From the IMG/VR virus record IMGVR_UViG_3300037297_000078, positions 1 to 64,000 of that record: 64,000 nt of DNA; one strand, given 5' to 3'. Shown here in pieces: positions 39,022 to 47,340 of the stretch. This stretch comes from a virus. Positions within the stretch are counted from its first letter, which is position 1. The number at the start of each line of letters is the position of its first letter. The position numbers were made by a program, and so were the translations under genes. The notes under the pieces were generated by a model. It searched no databases, was not told where the DNA came from, and worked only from the letters and a program-made list of their open reading frames with translations.

Positions 39022-39890
39022 TAAATATAAGGATTCCTTCTCTTTAAGTGATTTTTAAGACTGTCGTTATTCAGCAAGTCGGAGGCGGTAGTCTGCCAAT
39101 GAGAGGTAACCCCTTGGCTATTAAGTTCTCTTTTCGCAACTTCTCTAATAGGATCAAGATCTCTAGCAACATATTGGACTACAGATTCTGAAAATATGTC
39201 TTCAATTGACAGAGTCCCTCCCTCTTGTATAAACTCTACTCCCCAAAGCCCCATATGAGACAATGCTCCATATTCATTTGCAAAAACAATACTAATATCT
39301 AACGGAGGTAATTGGTCGATTAAATTAGTTGTTTCAACATAAGAATCAGCATCACTAGTCCCAGTACTATATAAACCTAAGTTTAAAGACAAGATCTCGT
39401 GCAAGACATGCTTGTAGAATAAGGTAAATACCATAGAACCGCCTATTGTGCGTTGTCCACGAACATAGCTTTTTGGATAAACAGATCCAAAACACCTGTC
39501 TGGCGATTTACCTCTATAGATAGACCAACTTAAAGTTTGTAGCTCAGCTAGTTGTTTGGAAGTTGGAAGGTCTCTAATCTTTTTATCTTGGTCGTCTAAA
39601 GACTGAAGATTACTCTCTATCGCAGCAATACTATTCTGTATTTCTTGAAGCTCACTTGGGTCTGCGCCAGCAGCTCTGCGCTTATTCAAATAAGCTTCTT
39701 CGTCTTTTAGTTCTTGTTCTGTAGTCTCTCTGTCATAATTAAGTTCTATTCTGGCTTTCTCTGTGCCTGGATAATGAACGGTAACTTTAATATCAGTTCC
39801 ACTATAGGTTCCATAACCCAAATAATCAGAGGCGGTCAAGAGAGTAGGATCTACTAACCGACCACTAGAATCTATGTTTTGCTCAGCCAT
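39021..39890 (-). CDS. Tail tube paralogue (289 aa)
   Basis: Contains DIKVTVHYPG near the N-terminus, a charged coiled-coil insertion (residues ~55-110, TEQELKDEEAYLNKRRAAG), then YPKSYVRGQRTIGGSMVF, which matches ADPRAIARGKRAIAGSLVF of the split tube gene. It also has ISIVFANEYGALSHMGLWGV, matching IVLSAANEYGALAIMKILGV. So it is a clear paralogue with a coiled-coil insert. Probably a tail-tube-fold protein at the tube end or baseplate. 23-base gap after the main tube gene. Confidence 0.75.
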   Translation of the reverse strand: MAEQNIDSSGRLVDPTLLTASDYLGYGTYSGTDIKVTVHYPGTEKARIELNYDRETTEQELKDEEAYLNKRRAAGADPSELQEIQNSIAAIESNLQSLDDQDKKIRDLPTSKQLAELQTLSWSIYRGKSPDRCFGSVYPKSYVRGQRTIGGSMVFTLFYKHVLHEILSLNLGLYSTGTSDADSYVETTNLIDQLPPLDISIVFANEYGALSHMGLWGVEFIQEGGTLSIEDIFSESVVQYVARDLDPIREVAKRELNSQGVTSHWQTTASDLLNNDSLKNHLKRRNPYI

Positions 39891-39913
39891 TAGCCGCCTC
39901 GCAGGGAAGGGAA

Positions 39914-41535
39914 TTAGACGTTATTCAACATACTTGAGTGGATGCCTTGTGCGGTCCAAGGAATAAGGCCATGAGCGATATAGGTATAACTATGCTCACA
40001 AACCATGTCATCAATTGAAACCCCATAGCCAGAGTTCATCAGCTCGACACCAAGAATCTTCATAATAGCTAGAGCGCCATACTCGTTAGCCGCCGAAAGA
40101 ACAATGTCGAATGCAGGAATCTGATCCGGATACCAAGGGACTGCCCGGATTTGATCAGAACCAGCTGCAGTAATATCTGATTCTGCCTGATCGATAGAAG
40201 CTCCTGGGAAATTAGGAGAGGTCTCTCCTACAGGAGTAACCGTTGTCCCAGCTACTGGAATCTGATTAGCGGCATTATACTCAGGACGAAGGTCATCAAT
40301 ATCACTCAGGAAATAAAGCTGCCGAGTAACGTCAGTTATGTTCGCTAACTCAAACATAACTGGTTCTGAATCGAACTGAATAAAAACTAACGACCCAGCA
40401 ATAGCTCTCTTACCACGCGCAATTGCACGGGGGTCTGCAGATCCAAGAGTATAGCAAATTGGACTATTCCATCCTCCAGCTACGGAGGTGTCGCGTGTTA
40501 CGTACCTAAGTACGTCTTAAAGACTTTCTCAAGTTGTCCAAGTTCAGAAGGATACACAACTAATAAGTTGATATCTAAAACAGTAGCAAGCTGTTTTTTA
40601 GCTTCTAACTTTTCTGCGTAAAATTTTCGGTTAATTAAGCCAGCATATTCAACAAAAGTATTTGTTTTTGTTAAATAAAAATCAGCTCTAATATAACCAT
40701 TAGGGTTAAGTTTTTCATGTCTTGGATAAAGCGGTTGAATACTGTGACAAATGTTTTTCTTAAATAAGAAGTTATCTACTAACCCTTCTTCTGTACTGTC
40801 ACAAATATGACCATCGTCCGCAACCACATTACAAGAATATTTGTTTTTCTTAGCAACGCAAACAGGAGTATAACCTAACTCTACAAGTGCGTTATTAAAA
40901 GACCCGAATAGACGCTTATAAGCTTTGACTCCAGGATAGCCTTCAGAAAACCTAAATTCATTAGTACTTGGAATATGCTTATGTTCTGCAATAAAGCGTT
41001 CTATCTCTTTTACTAGAAAATCTTTCTCGTAATATTTGTTTGAACTTAACCCAGCAATCGAGATAGCGTTCTCCCAAGATCCAAATCTCTCTTGGATTGT
41101 TTTAGGGTGTGGAAGATTCTGAGATCTTGACAAAGTTTTCATTTGATGGAAAGTCGGGGTCTTTCCTAAAATCTTTGAAGCAATCTCTACTGAACCAATC
41201 AAATCTTCGTCTGTATAGACTTGCTCGGTTCCAATATATCTTCCATGTCTATCTCTAATTACTAATCTACTCACTTGAGAAATCCTTTAAAGTCTCTACG
41301 GGATTCTGATATCGCTATCAGACTTACCCTCGGAGTTGTCTTTCGAGTTCTCCGATTTGAGCGACATTTTTCTTCTCCGGCCCATACCTTTTTAGTTAAC
41401 CGGAGCTTTTTCGCGACTTACTTGGTACGATATTCCCTGTAACGAACCAAGTGTTTTAGTGCCAATAACCGCAGTGATATCAACTCCACTGAAGCTATTG
41501 TAAGCACGTTGAAAACTAGAAATTTGTGCTGCCAT
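39914..41535 (-). CDS. Tail tube protein, split by a group I intron (225 aa after splicing)
   Basis: Exon 1 is 41535-41399 (45 codons plus 2 bases, ATG at 41535). Exon 2 is 40454-39914. Joining them gives the uninterrupted string REKAPV-YTLGSADPRAI with frame kept; read straight through, exon 1 meets a TAA just after the splice site. The tube fold is shown by VDITAVIGTKTLGSLQGISY, GKRAIAGSLVF and NEYGALAIMKILGV, all paralleled in the next two genes. It follows the sheath gene, the standard sheath-tube order. A naive call would give a false 147-residue protein starting inside exon 2. Packages the tail lumen; essential for the particle. Confidence 0.9.
40455..41398 (-). mobile_element. Group I self-splicing intron with homing endonuclease gene (944 nt)
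   Basis: All core helices can be paired on the minus strand. P1: exon CTCCGGT (41405-41399) with GCCGGAG (41381-41375), ending in the U-G wobble at the 5' splice site. P10: GTATGG (41387-41382) with exon-2 CTATAC (40454-40449). P3: TGTCGC (41366-41361) with GCGACA (40494-40489). P4: TCGGAG (41355-41350) with CTCCGA (41335-41330). P6a: TCTGATA/TATCAGA with a GCGA loop (41322-41305). P7: GACT (41294-41291) with AGTC (40465-40462). P8: CCTCC/GGAGG (40488-40473). The intron ends in G at 40455. Its endonuclease gene lies between the P7 5' strand and the P3 3' strand. Confidence 0.92.
40498..41274 (-). CDS. Intron-encoded homing endonuclease (258 aa)
   Basis: GTG start at 41274 with AAAGGA 8 bases upstream. 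Two homing-endonuclease-associated repeats: residues ~25-77 ending RFGSWENAISIAGL, and ~85-138 ending LFGSFNNALVELGY. These DNA-binding repeats precede a nuclease domain of PD-(D/E)XK or Vsr/EDxHD style: STEEGLVDNFL, YIRADFYLTKTNTFVEYAG, KKQLATVLDINLLVVYPS, giving a Glu, an Asp and a Glu as likely metal-binding residues. It lies wholly inside the group I intron, so it presumably cuts intronless tail tube genes at the insertion site and drives intron spread. The exact nuclease subfamily is uncertain. Confidence 0.85.
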   Translation of the reverse strand: MSRLVIRDRHGRYIGTEQVYTDEDLIGSVEIASKILGKTPTFHQMKTLSRSQNLPHPKTIQERFGSWENAISIAGLSSNKYYEKDFLVKEIERFIAEHKHIPSTNEFRFSEGYPGVKAYKRLFGSFNNALVELGYTPVCVAKKNKYSCNVVADDGHICDSTEEGLVDNFLFKKNICHSIQPLYPRHEKLNPNGYIRADFYLTKTNTFVEYAGLINRKFYAEKLEAKKQLATVLDINLLVVYPSELGQLEKVFKTYLGT

Positions 41536-41550
41536 TACTAACCTCCGTTA

Positions 41551-43431
41551 TTAACCAGACTTTGAAACGCTGATTGTAACTTCAATTACTCTCAGTTCAA
41601 AAGCTGGGACTAGCCTTAAATGGATCTGTGCTACGCCAGAAACCTCCATGGAAGGCGTTTGTTTAATCTCAAATTCTTTGTAGTCTTGAAGATCCTTGCT
41701 CTTCTTTGCTTTCTGAAGAACCTTCTCTACGTCAGTATACATTGACGCCCGAGTCGAAGAAGAAGTCCCTTCTCCTAAATATTTGTCTACTGCAAGTCGA
41801 ACACCGTCAATAACAAGCTTAACAATTCGAACTGTTGAGAGTCGTCTCCAGTCAGAATTTGGAAGAGCAGCCGTAGGGGCATCAGCAACAACAGTACCTG
41901 TAGTCTTCCGCCGCAACATGGTGTAGCCATATTTGGATAGCTTATCTAAATCTCCTGGCTTGAAATCATAAAGGATTGAGATCGATTTAGGAATTGGCTT
42001 GTTTGTCGGAGAGCTAGAGGGTTTCCGATCAATATAGAAGCCACCATACGATGCAGCAAAAGAGCCAATATATCCAGATGTCAACCAGTTGTTTCGCATA
42101 AACGGATTGTCGGCGACAACGGAAATGTATTTACCAAGATCGATAGGATAGTCATTCTCGTCTGTCTCTTCTGTGCCGTCCATAAACTCACTATCAGTAA
42201 GAATAAAACCGCCACCAAAAGCACCAGATCGATGATCTGAGCGACCTACCTTAAACTTATTCCCCAGCAAACCAGAGCCATTATTCCCAGAAGAAGTAAT
42301 TGTATATTCTCCAGTAGTGCTGTTGATTGTCCAAGTCGGTTCTTTGCCGAGCCACAAAGCCTTATCTCGCAGGCTATTTGAATCAGGAGGAAGAACTCCA
42401 ATAACTCCAGTAGCGTCTACTTCATCAGTAGAGACCTCGTACAAGAATCTGGCCAATTGATAGGCAAAGTTAACTTCATGAAAATCGTCTGCTGTAAGAG
42501 CAGTTCCATCAATCTTTAAGGTTGCGCTTGCGGAACCAACACCAGTTGGATACAGTTCTGCAGCGGTAAAAGCCCCAGTAGTTGTTCTCCACCAGAAGTA
42601 ATAGTCTCCCTCGTATTCTTCAACATAAACAGAACCTAAAGAATCAACATCAGAACCCAAAGAATACGCATCTTTAGTAGGATAAGTATTAGCACTGGGA
42701 AGTACAGGGAGTACTGATCCTTTTCGATGCCCTTGGGCAATTATATTATAGTCATCAAGAAATACATCCATCGGAACAACAACATCAAATCCACCGACCA
42801 GTAAGTTCTTATAGGCGACGTACAAAGCCTCATACGTTTCCATCTTACTGAGATCTAGTCCATCTGTTCCTGCTGTGAAAGTAGTCCCTGTTGCAGTAAC
42901 ATCTTCTAGGTTAACGAAACTAGAAGGAGAGCCAATGTCTCCACCTCCAGCGGCTGCTCTTTCACCGCTAACATTAACCTCAAATAAGTCAATTTCGTCA
43001 CCTGGGTTATTGTCCCAAACAACCTGGCTATCTGAGTTCCTCTGGATAACAAGGCGGTCTGTAGTGTCGTCATAATAAAGCGCATAATCTCCTCCAGCAT
43101 CGGCATCTTTATCGACAGTTGCGATTGTATAACCAGCCGCTCCCGTGGTGTCACCCACACCTGTTAAGCTAGCTGCGGTTGCTCCAATCCGATACAACGC
43201 GACTTGAGCCGCGCCACCTTCTTTCGCTTCCCACATCCCCCTCAAGAGAGAGCCATCTGAACCAAACTCTGACTTGGCAACAGAAGTAGAGGAAGGAATT
43301 ACAATTTGATCGGCAAGCCCTTTGCCTGCGGTCCCTATAATCAATACTCTTTTAGCCTGAACCGTTGCGGCATCCAAAGTATTACCATCTGTCTTGTATA
43401 CAGATTTTCGTGGCAAATATACTAAAGTCAT
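41551..43431 (-). CDS. Contractile tail sheath protein (626 aa)
   Basis: N-terminal RVLIIGTAGKGL strand-loop (~28-40) and GSLLRGMWEAKEGGAAQVALYRIG (~80-100) match the sheath family. The C-terminal domain has RLSTVRIVKLVIDGVRLAVDK (~525-545), then a helix and QIHLRLVPAFELRVIEVTISVS, the usual sheath ending that makes inter-subunit strand exchange. The middle insertion domain is variable. It is the first of the sheath-tube pair, with the tube start 16 bases after its stop. Family assignment is firm by pattern and position; it identifies the phage as a myovirus. Confidence 0.88.
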   Translation of the reverse strand: MTLVYLPRKSVYKTDGNTLDAATVQAKRVLIIGTAGKGLADQIVIPSSTSVAKSEFGSDGSLLRGMWEAKEGGAAQVALYRIGATAASLTGVGDTTGAAGYTIATVDKDADAGGDYALYYDDTTDRLVIQRNSDSQVVWDNNPGDEIDLFEVNVSGERAAAGGGDIGSPSSFVNLEDVTATGTTFTAGTDGLDLSKMETYEALYVAYKNLLVGGFDVVVPMDVFLDDYNIIAQGHRKGSVLPVLPSANTYPTKDAYSLGSDVDSLGSVYVEEYEGDYYFWWRTTTGAFTAAELYPTGVGSASATLKIDGTALTADDFHEVNFAYQLARFLYEVSTDEVDATGVIGVLPPDSNSLRDKALWLGKEPTWTINSTTGEYTITSSGNNGSGLLGNKFKVGRSDHRSGAFGGGFILTDSEFMDGTEETDENDYPIDLGKYISVVADNPFMRNNWLTSGYIGSFAASYGGFYIDRKPSSSPTNKPIPKSISILYDFKPGDLDKLSKYGYTMLRRKTTGTVVADAPTAALPNSDWRRLSTVRIVKLVIDGVRLAVDKYLGEGTSSSTRASMYTDVEKVLQKAKKSKDLQDYKEFEIKQTPSMEVSGVAQIHLRLVPAFELRVIEVTISVSKSG

Positions 43432-43444
43432 TTTAGCCTCCTAA

Positions 43445-44173
43445 TTAACCATTCGACAAAGTAACCTTTAATGTAACGTCTCGTAGTTCTTGAGAAGTGA
43501 CATGGAAAGTATCATCTGTCATTACGATATATCTAATAGGATATCTTCTTAATTTGAGTTCTCCTATATTAACGATTTCTTTTTTTGAAATCTCCTCTTG
43601 AATGGCATTAAAACCAAAGATTCTAAAGTACCACCGATAAGATTCCATTAGTTCTTCAAACCACAGAGCCCGTCTAAGTGAAGACCTGTTTGTTTTGGCA
43701 TAAGTATAAAAAGTTATAAAATTATCATGTTTCCGGCCCATAGTAATAAGCTTTTCACCAGGACTTTCTGGATGATCTATCATTGCTCTCATGTGAGCAG
43801 TAACTTCTTTAATTTTTCCTTGGGCCGCCGGGCCACGAGAAAAACTTCCTGGTCTACGAGTAGTTAGTTCACAAGTAATACCTTCTGTATCGATTTCTTC
43901 AGGCGGATCTTCCGTCAAGAACAATAATCTTCTGTCCGAAGGAATTGACTCAAATGTCTGTTTATGTTCTACTGCGTTTTTAACTAACTCTAAAAAATCA
44001 ACGATTGTCAACCCAGATGGTGGAGAATTAAACCTATTGGCGTTATCTTTCTGTGCTAACGTATCCCAATATTCCTGAATCATTTTATAAAGATCCGACT
44101 CATTATAAGAAACCCCTAGATGGGGAATTGTAATTGTCGGTAGATCAGTTATATTGTCGATTCGTGACACCAT
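43445..44173 (-). CDS. Neck / tail-completion protein (242 aa)
   Basis: ATG at 44173 chosen over GTG at 44182 because the GGAG ribosome site is 8 bases before the ATG and would overlap the GTG. Mixed alpha/beta protein with LRRALWFEELMESYRWYFRI (~180-200) and a final strand LRDVTLKVTLSNG. Lies directly before the sheath gene and overlaps the preceding gene by 29 bases. Tail terminator or sheath-terminator proteins usually occupy this place. No sequence-specific family mark recognised. Confidence 0.6.
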   Translation of the reverse strand: MVSRIDNITDLPTITIPHLGVSYNESDLYKMIQEYWDTLAQKDNANRFNSPPSGLTIVDFLELVKNAVEHKQTFESIPSDRRLLFLTEDPPEEIDTEGITCELTTRRPGSFSRGPAAQGKIKEVTAHMRAMIDHPESPGEKLITMGRKHDNFITFYTYAKTNRSSLRRALWFEELMESYRWYFRIFGFNAIQEEISKKEIVNIGELKLRRYPIRYIVMTDDTFHVTSQELRDVTLKVTLSNG

Positions 44174-44705
44174 AATAAACACTCCATTTTCGTTCTTCCT
44201 TTGCTCTTATCTGGAAGAACTCGATACGTCCTTTATCACTTCTCATAGGATCAGCTTTTAAAATCTTAAAGAAACCAATCCGTTCAATAGGAATTATAAC
44301 ATCTCCATTGGAGTTAACGCTAATTTCAATAATATAATCATCATCTGTTACAAGAACGTCGTGTTCAACATAAAAAATAGAATCTTCGTATTCTTTAGTT
44401 ACTCCTTCATGTCGCCTAAAAGATTCATCATCTTTAAAGTAAGTTATTTTTGATTCGTCCCAGTAACAACCATGTCCCAAACAGTATCTGCAATAGGTAT
44501 CAGAATCCGGTTCATCAGTTAAATTACTTCTACAAACACATCTTAGAAGCTCTCCAGAAGAATTACGGCGCATTTTTCGAAGAAGACCTATTCTTCCTTT
44601 TGGTACCTCATCAACAGATCCATATAGTGTTTTATACAGTTCTGCACGAAGATCTATTTCTGTACCTTGAGAATAAAGAACACCATGTGGAGAACGTCCT
44701 GCCAT
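44145..44705 (-). CDS. Neck / head-tail joining protein with zinc-ribbon-like cysteines (186 aa)
   Basis: Residues ~55-80 contain CVCRSN ... YCRYCLGHGCYWDE, a cluster of five cysteines and a histidine that could bind zinc. The C-terminal half is beta-rich (IFYVEHDVLVTDDDYIIEI; IEFFQIRAKEERKWSVYYG), like head-closure proteins. One-base overlap with the Ig-domain protein gene before it. Likely a connector between portal/neck and tail. Zinc binding is inferred from residue spacing. Confidence 0.6.
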   Translation of the reverse strand: MAGRSPHGVLYSQGTEIDLRAELYKTLYGSVDEVPKGRIGLLRKMRRNSSGELLRCVCRSNLTDEPDSDTYCRYCLGHGCYWDESKITYFKDDESFRRHEGVTKEYEDSIFYVEHDVLVTDDDYIIEISVNSNGDVIIPIERIGFFKILKADPMRSDKGRIEFFQIRAKEERKWSVYYGVTNRQYN

Positions 44706-46474
44706 TAGTGTTTCTTTCTGTAAGTTCTAAAAGTTCTTCTAGAGCTATAGTTATATCTGCCTCTCCGAGTATTAGCGGCAGGAGTATAGCCTACTCTTGA
44801 CATAGGCTCCCATAGTCTTCCTACAGTAATTGAGTCTTCTGACAAAAGCCCTTTAACGGTTGTCTGCGGTAATAAGCTTGCGTCCGGAGTAACTTCTCCT
44901 CCTGTTTTAACGGTAATCTCCCAATAGGCCATGCAGTCTCTTTTGTCGTCTTTTAGTTTTTCCAGACCTGAAAGAGATCCTCTAGAAACAGAAAGATTAC
45001 CAAGCCTCTTTGATAATTTATCTCCTCCGGAAGAAGAAGTAAGACCTGCGGCCAGTAGCCATTCTGCATAACAAAGAACATATTCTCTGCGAGCGTGTTG
45101 AAAGAAAGAAGTGTTTGAAATAGAAGTTGAGAATGAAATCTTATCTGCGGCGAGACTTGCTTCTAACAGGGCCAAATAAATAGTTTCTTCTAAGACATCA
45201 GATAAGACAGAACCAAGATCAAGATAAATTCTTCTGTCTCCGGCATACAAAGGAGTATAAGGAGTTGAGAAGTAAAAAGTATAATCTTCTCCTAATGTTT
45301 GGCCAGCTTCGTTTGCAATGTCTTTATCAAGAACAACCGTGACAATGTTATTTTGGTAAAGCTGTCCTGGTTCTAATGTAATTGTAATTGTAGTACCAGA
45401 AACTGTAGCGGTTGCTTCTAGCTCTCCCGTGTAATTAAATCCGAGACTAGCAAGAGCCGGTTCCGAAATAACAGAAACAGTGTCAGAAGTAACTGTGTCT
45501 GCGTCTATTGGGCTGGTTCCTGCAAAATTAATTGTAATTGATTCTCCAGTATAAGGGTCTTCTGAAATCTCAACTCCATACTGACCTATAGAAGGAGAAA
45601 GCTCACTAACTTGTAATGCTCCAGTGGTAACAGAACCAATTAAACTTATGCCACTAGAACTAGAAGAAGAGGGAGGTGTTAAGACAGATCCCGATCCAGT
45701 TGAGAACGTCCAAGAATATGTGTTTGGTAATACAATAAACGGAACAACAACAACAGACCACTGATCTCCTACCGAGAAAGAACCATCAGCTCCAAAAGAA
45801 ACAACTAAACCATCTTCTAGTTCTCTATAACCGGTTGTTGTAGTACCGTCATAAACGGTTAATGGATCTGATTGCCTCCACCATTGATATTCGGCTACTC
45901 CAGTAGCTCCAGCACCTGTAATCTCCAAAACATAAGTTCTAGTTGTTGCTCCAGTATACCCTCCGGAAAAAGCAACCGTCCCGCTTCCAGAAACAGAAAC
46001 TTCTACTGCATCAAAAACTGTTCTTGTTCTTACTCCAGAATCAAATGCGTTTGTAGGATCTTCGTCTCCTGCCAACAAAACAGTATATTCTACATTTGGT
46101 CTTAAAGGTATCGATGGAGTGAAGATTGCTTTTGTATACCACTGATCTCCTGCTCCTGTTTGATCTAAAACCGAATCAGCAACAGAACCTCCAGAAGCGT
46201 TTGTCTTCTCAAAAGTTATTATTCCTTCAACAAACCCGCCAAAATAAGGAGAGCTTAATACAGAATCCTGGTCATCTACTCCTACTTGTTCTATTGGTGT
46301 TAAGTCAGGACCAAAGATATTAGAAGTGTCTGGTCCACTAACAACAAAAGTCCCGGCATTAATAGAAGACTCATCCATTTCTTGATCAAAGGTAACTGTA
46401 ACACTATCTCCAATAGGAATACCGTTAGCCTGATTTGACGGATAGACATCTACAATACTAGGAGTTGTTGCCAT
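44705..46474 (-). CDS. Virion protein with Ig-like domains and connector-like C-terminus (589 aa)
   Basis: Residues ~1-115 match a bacterial Ig-like (Big_5/SbsA type) unit: PSIVDVYPSNQANGIPIGDS-VTVTFDQEMDES. A second unit of the same type starts near 280 (LQVSELSPSIGQYGVEIS, ITINFAGTSPIDADTV, VVLDKDIANEAGQTL). A Gly/Ser-rich linker follows the first at ~260-275. The last ~190 residues are helical then basic (RRGRYNYSSRRTFRTYRKKH). Probably a head or neck protein with surface-displayed Ig domains. One-base overlap with the next gene. Confidence 0.7.
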   Translation of the reverse strand: MATTPSIVDVYPSNQANGIPIGDSVTVTFDQEMDESSINAGTFVVSGPDTSNIFGPDLTPIEQVGVDDQDSVLSSPYFGGFVEGIITFEKTNASGGSVADSVLDQTGAGDQWYTKAIFTPSIPLRPNVEYTVLLAGDEDPTNAFDSGVRTRTVFDAVEVSVSGSGTVAFSGGYTGATTRTYVLEITGAGATGVAEYQWWRQSDPLTVYDGTTTTGYRELEDGLVVSFGADGSFSVGDQWSVVVVPFIVLPNTYSWTFSTGSGSVLTPPSSSSSSGISLIGSVTTGALQVSELSPSIGQYGVEISEDPYTGESITINFAGTSPIDADTVTSDTVSVISEPALASLGFNYTGELEATATVSGTTITITLEPGQLYQNNIVTVVLDKDIANEAGQTLGEDYTFYFSTPYTPLYAGDRRIYLDLGSVLSDVLEETIYLALLEASLAADKISFSTSISNTSFFQHARREYVLCYAEWLLAAGLTSSSGGDKLSKRLGNLSVSRGSLSGLEKLKDDKRDCMAYWEITVKTGGEVTPDASLLPQTTVKGLLSEDSITVGRLWEPMSRVGYTPAANTRRGRYNYSSRRTFRTYRKKH

Positions 46475-46482
46475 TTCTCTCC

Positions 46483-46737
46483 TTACTCGTCAATCACATT
46501 AAATTCATTAACCAAAGTATCCAAAAGATCATTTGTACTTGAACTCATTTCTCGTGTTTGCTGTAAAACCTTTTGTTTTTGTTCGTCTTCTTTTTGTTTT
46601 TTTGCAATCTCTTTCAGTTTATCGACTTCTTCTTTTGGAACTTTTCTTTCTAAAAAAGTACTATCAGGCTTTAAGTTATCAGAAAATTCTTTTAACCCTT
46701 TTAGAAACTTTTCCCTTAGTCTTTCTTTATTATCCAT
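46483..46737 (-). CDS. Small coiled-coil protein (84 aa)
   Basis: Short Lys/Glu/Gln-rich helical protein (KEEVDKLKEIAKKQKEDEQK region forms a likely coiled coil). Overlaps the preceding gene by 8 bases with AGGAAAAG upstream. Located between the capsid and neck genes. Function unknown; could be a small scaffold or assembly factor. Confidence 0.6.
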   Translation of the reverse strand: MDNKERLREKFLKGLKEFSDNLKPDSTFLERKVPKEEVDKLKEIAKKQKEDEQKQKVLQQTREMSSSTNDLLDTLVNEFNVIDE

Positions 46738-47251
46738 TTAACTTTTCCTGAAGTGCTCCGAGTACAGCCTTCCTCTGCTTGCCAGTTTGTTCTAATTCCA
46801 AACATGCTGTTAAGAACGGAATTAAGTCTGGAGAGACAGAGAATTGTAGAATAGACTTCTTTACTGTATTGCCGTTTTTTGATAGAAGTATTTCAGCTTC
46901 TTCATAATCTTTTTCGGAAACAGTAATGACTTCTTCTTCCGGTTCTTCTCTTATTGTAACAGAAGGGACTTCAGGAAGCTCTGATTCTTCAAGATCTTCT
47001 AGATCGACATTATATGCACAATTAACAAGAGAAGCTAAATTTAAATCGAAAAGACGTCGGTTGTCTTCGTCAAAAACCTTTATAGAACGAGTACGAATAC
47101 CACTATTAATAGTCTTAATATCGTCTTCATCTAACTCCTCAATATCTATTAAGCCTGAATCTGGCTTCTCGTAAGTGAGCATAACTTTTCCGTCTTCGCC
47201 CAAAAACCAAAACGGAGTACCAGCTCCAAGTTGTATTGTTACTAACCTCAT
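46730..47251 (-). CDS. Acidic head-region protein (173 aa)
   Basis: Beta-rich first half (TIQLGAGTPFWFLGEDGKVML), a very acidic centre (EELDEDDIKTI; VTIREEPEEEVITVSEKDYEE) and a helical C-terminus (DLIPFLTACLELEQTGKQRK). Not recognised. First gene after the terminator behind the major capsid gene, with the AACAAAAGGAGA leader before its ATG. Possibly regulated differently from the capsid gene. Confidence 0.65.
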   Translation of the reverse strand: MRLVTIQLGAGTPFWFLGEDGKVMLTYEKPDSGLIDIEELDEDDIKTINSGIRTRSIKVFDEDNRRLFDLNLASLVNCAYNVDLEDLEESELPEVPSVTIREEPEEEVITVSEKDYEEAEILLSKNGNTVKKSILQFSVSPDLIPFLTACLELEQTGKQRKAVLGALQEKLNG

Positions 47252-47259
47252 AAAACTTA

Positions 47260-47271
47260 TCTCCTTTTGTT
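47260..47271 (-). promoter_or_regulatory. Leader AACAAAAGGAGA
   Basis: Third copy of the shared 12-base leader, 8 bases before the ATG at 47251 and immediately after the terminator T-run. No room exists for a promoter between them, so translation here depends on read-through or on a promoter inside the capsid gene end. Confidence 0.5.
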
Positions 47272-47272
47272 T

Positions 47273-47310
47273 AAAAAAGAATAGGGAAGCAGAAACCTAC
47301 CTCCCTATTC
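47273..47310 (-). terminator. Rho-independent terminator after the major capsid gene
   Basis: Minus strand GAATAGGGAGG (47310-47300), a 10-base loop, CTTCCCTATTC (47289-47279), giving an 11-bp stem with one G-U pair, then six T (47278-47273). It lies 30 bases after the capsid stop. It would end most transcripts after the most abundant protein. Confidence 0.85.
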
Positions 47311-47340
47311 AAAGTCACATCACCTCAGCCTCAGCGGCCA

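Noticed and set aside
39914-40357. Stand-alone 147-residue tail protein starting with the internal ATG
   Set aside because: The frame continues upstream through 32 sense codons to the 3' splice site, and homologous sequence in the two paralogues covers that stretch. It is exon 2 of the tube gene.
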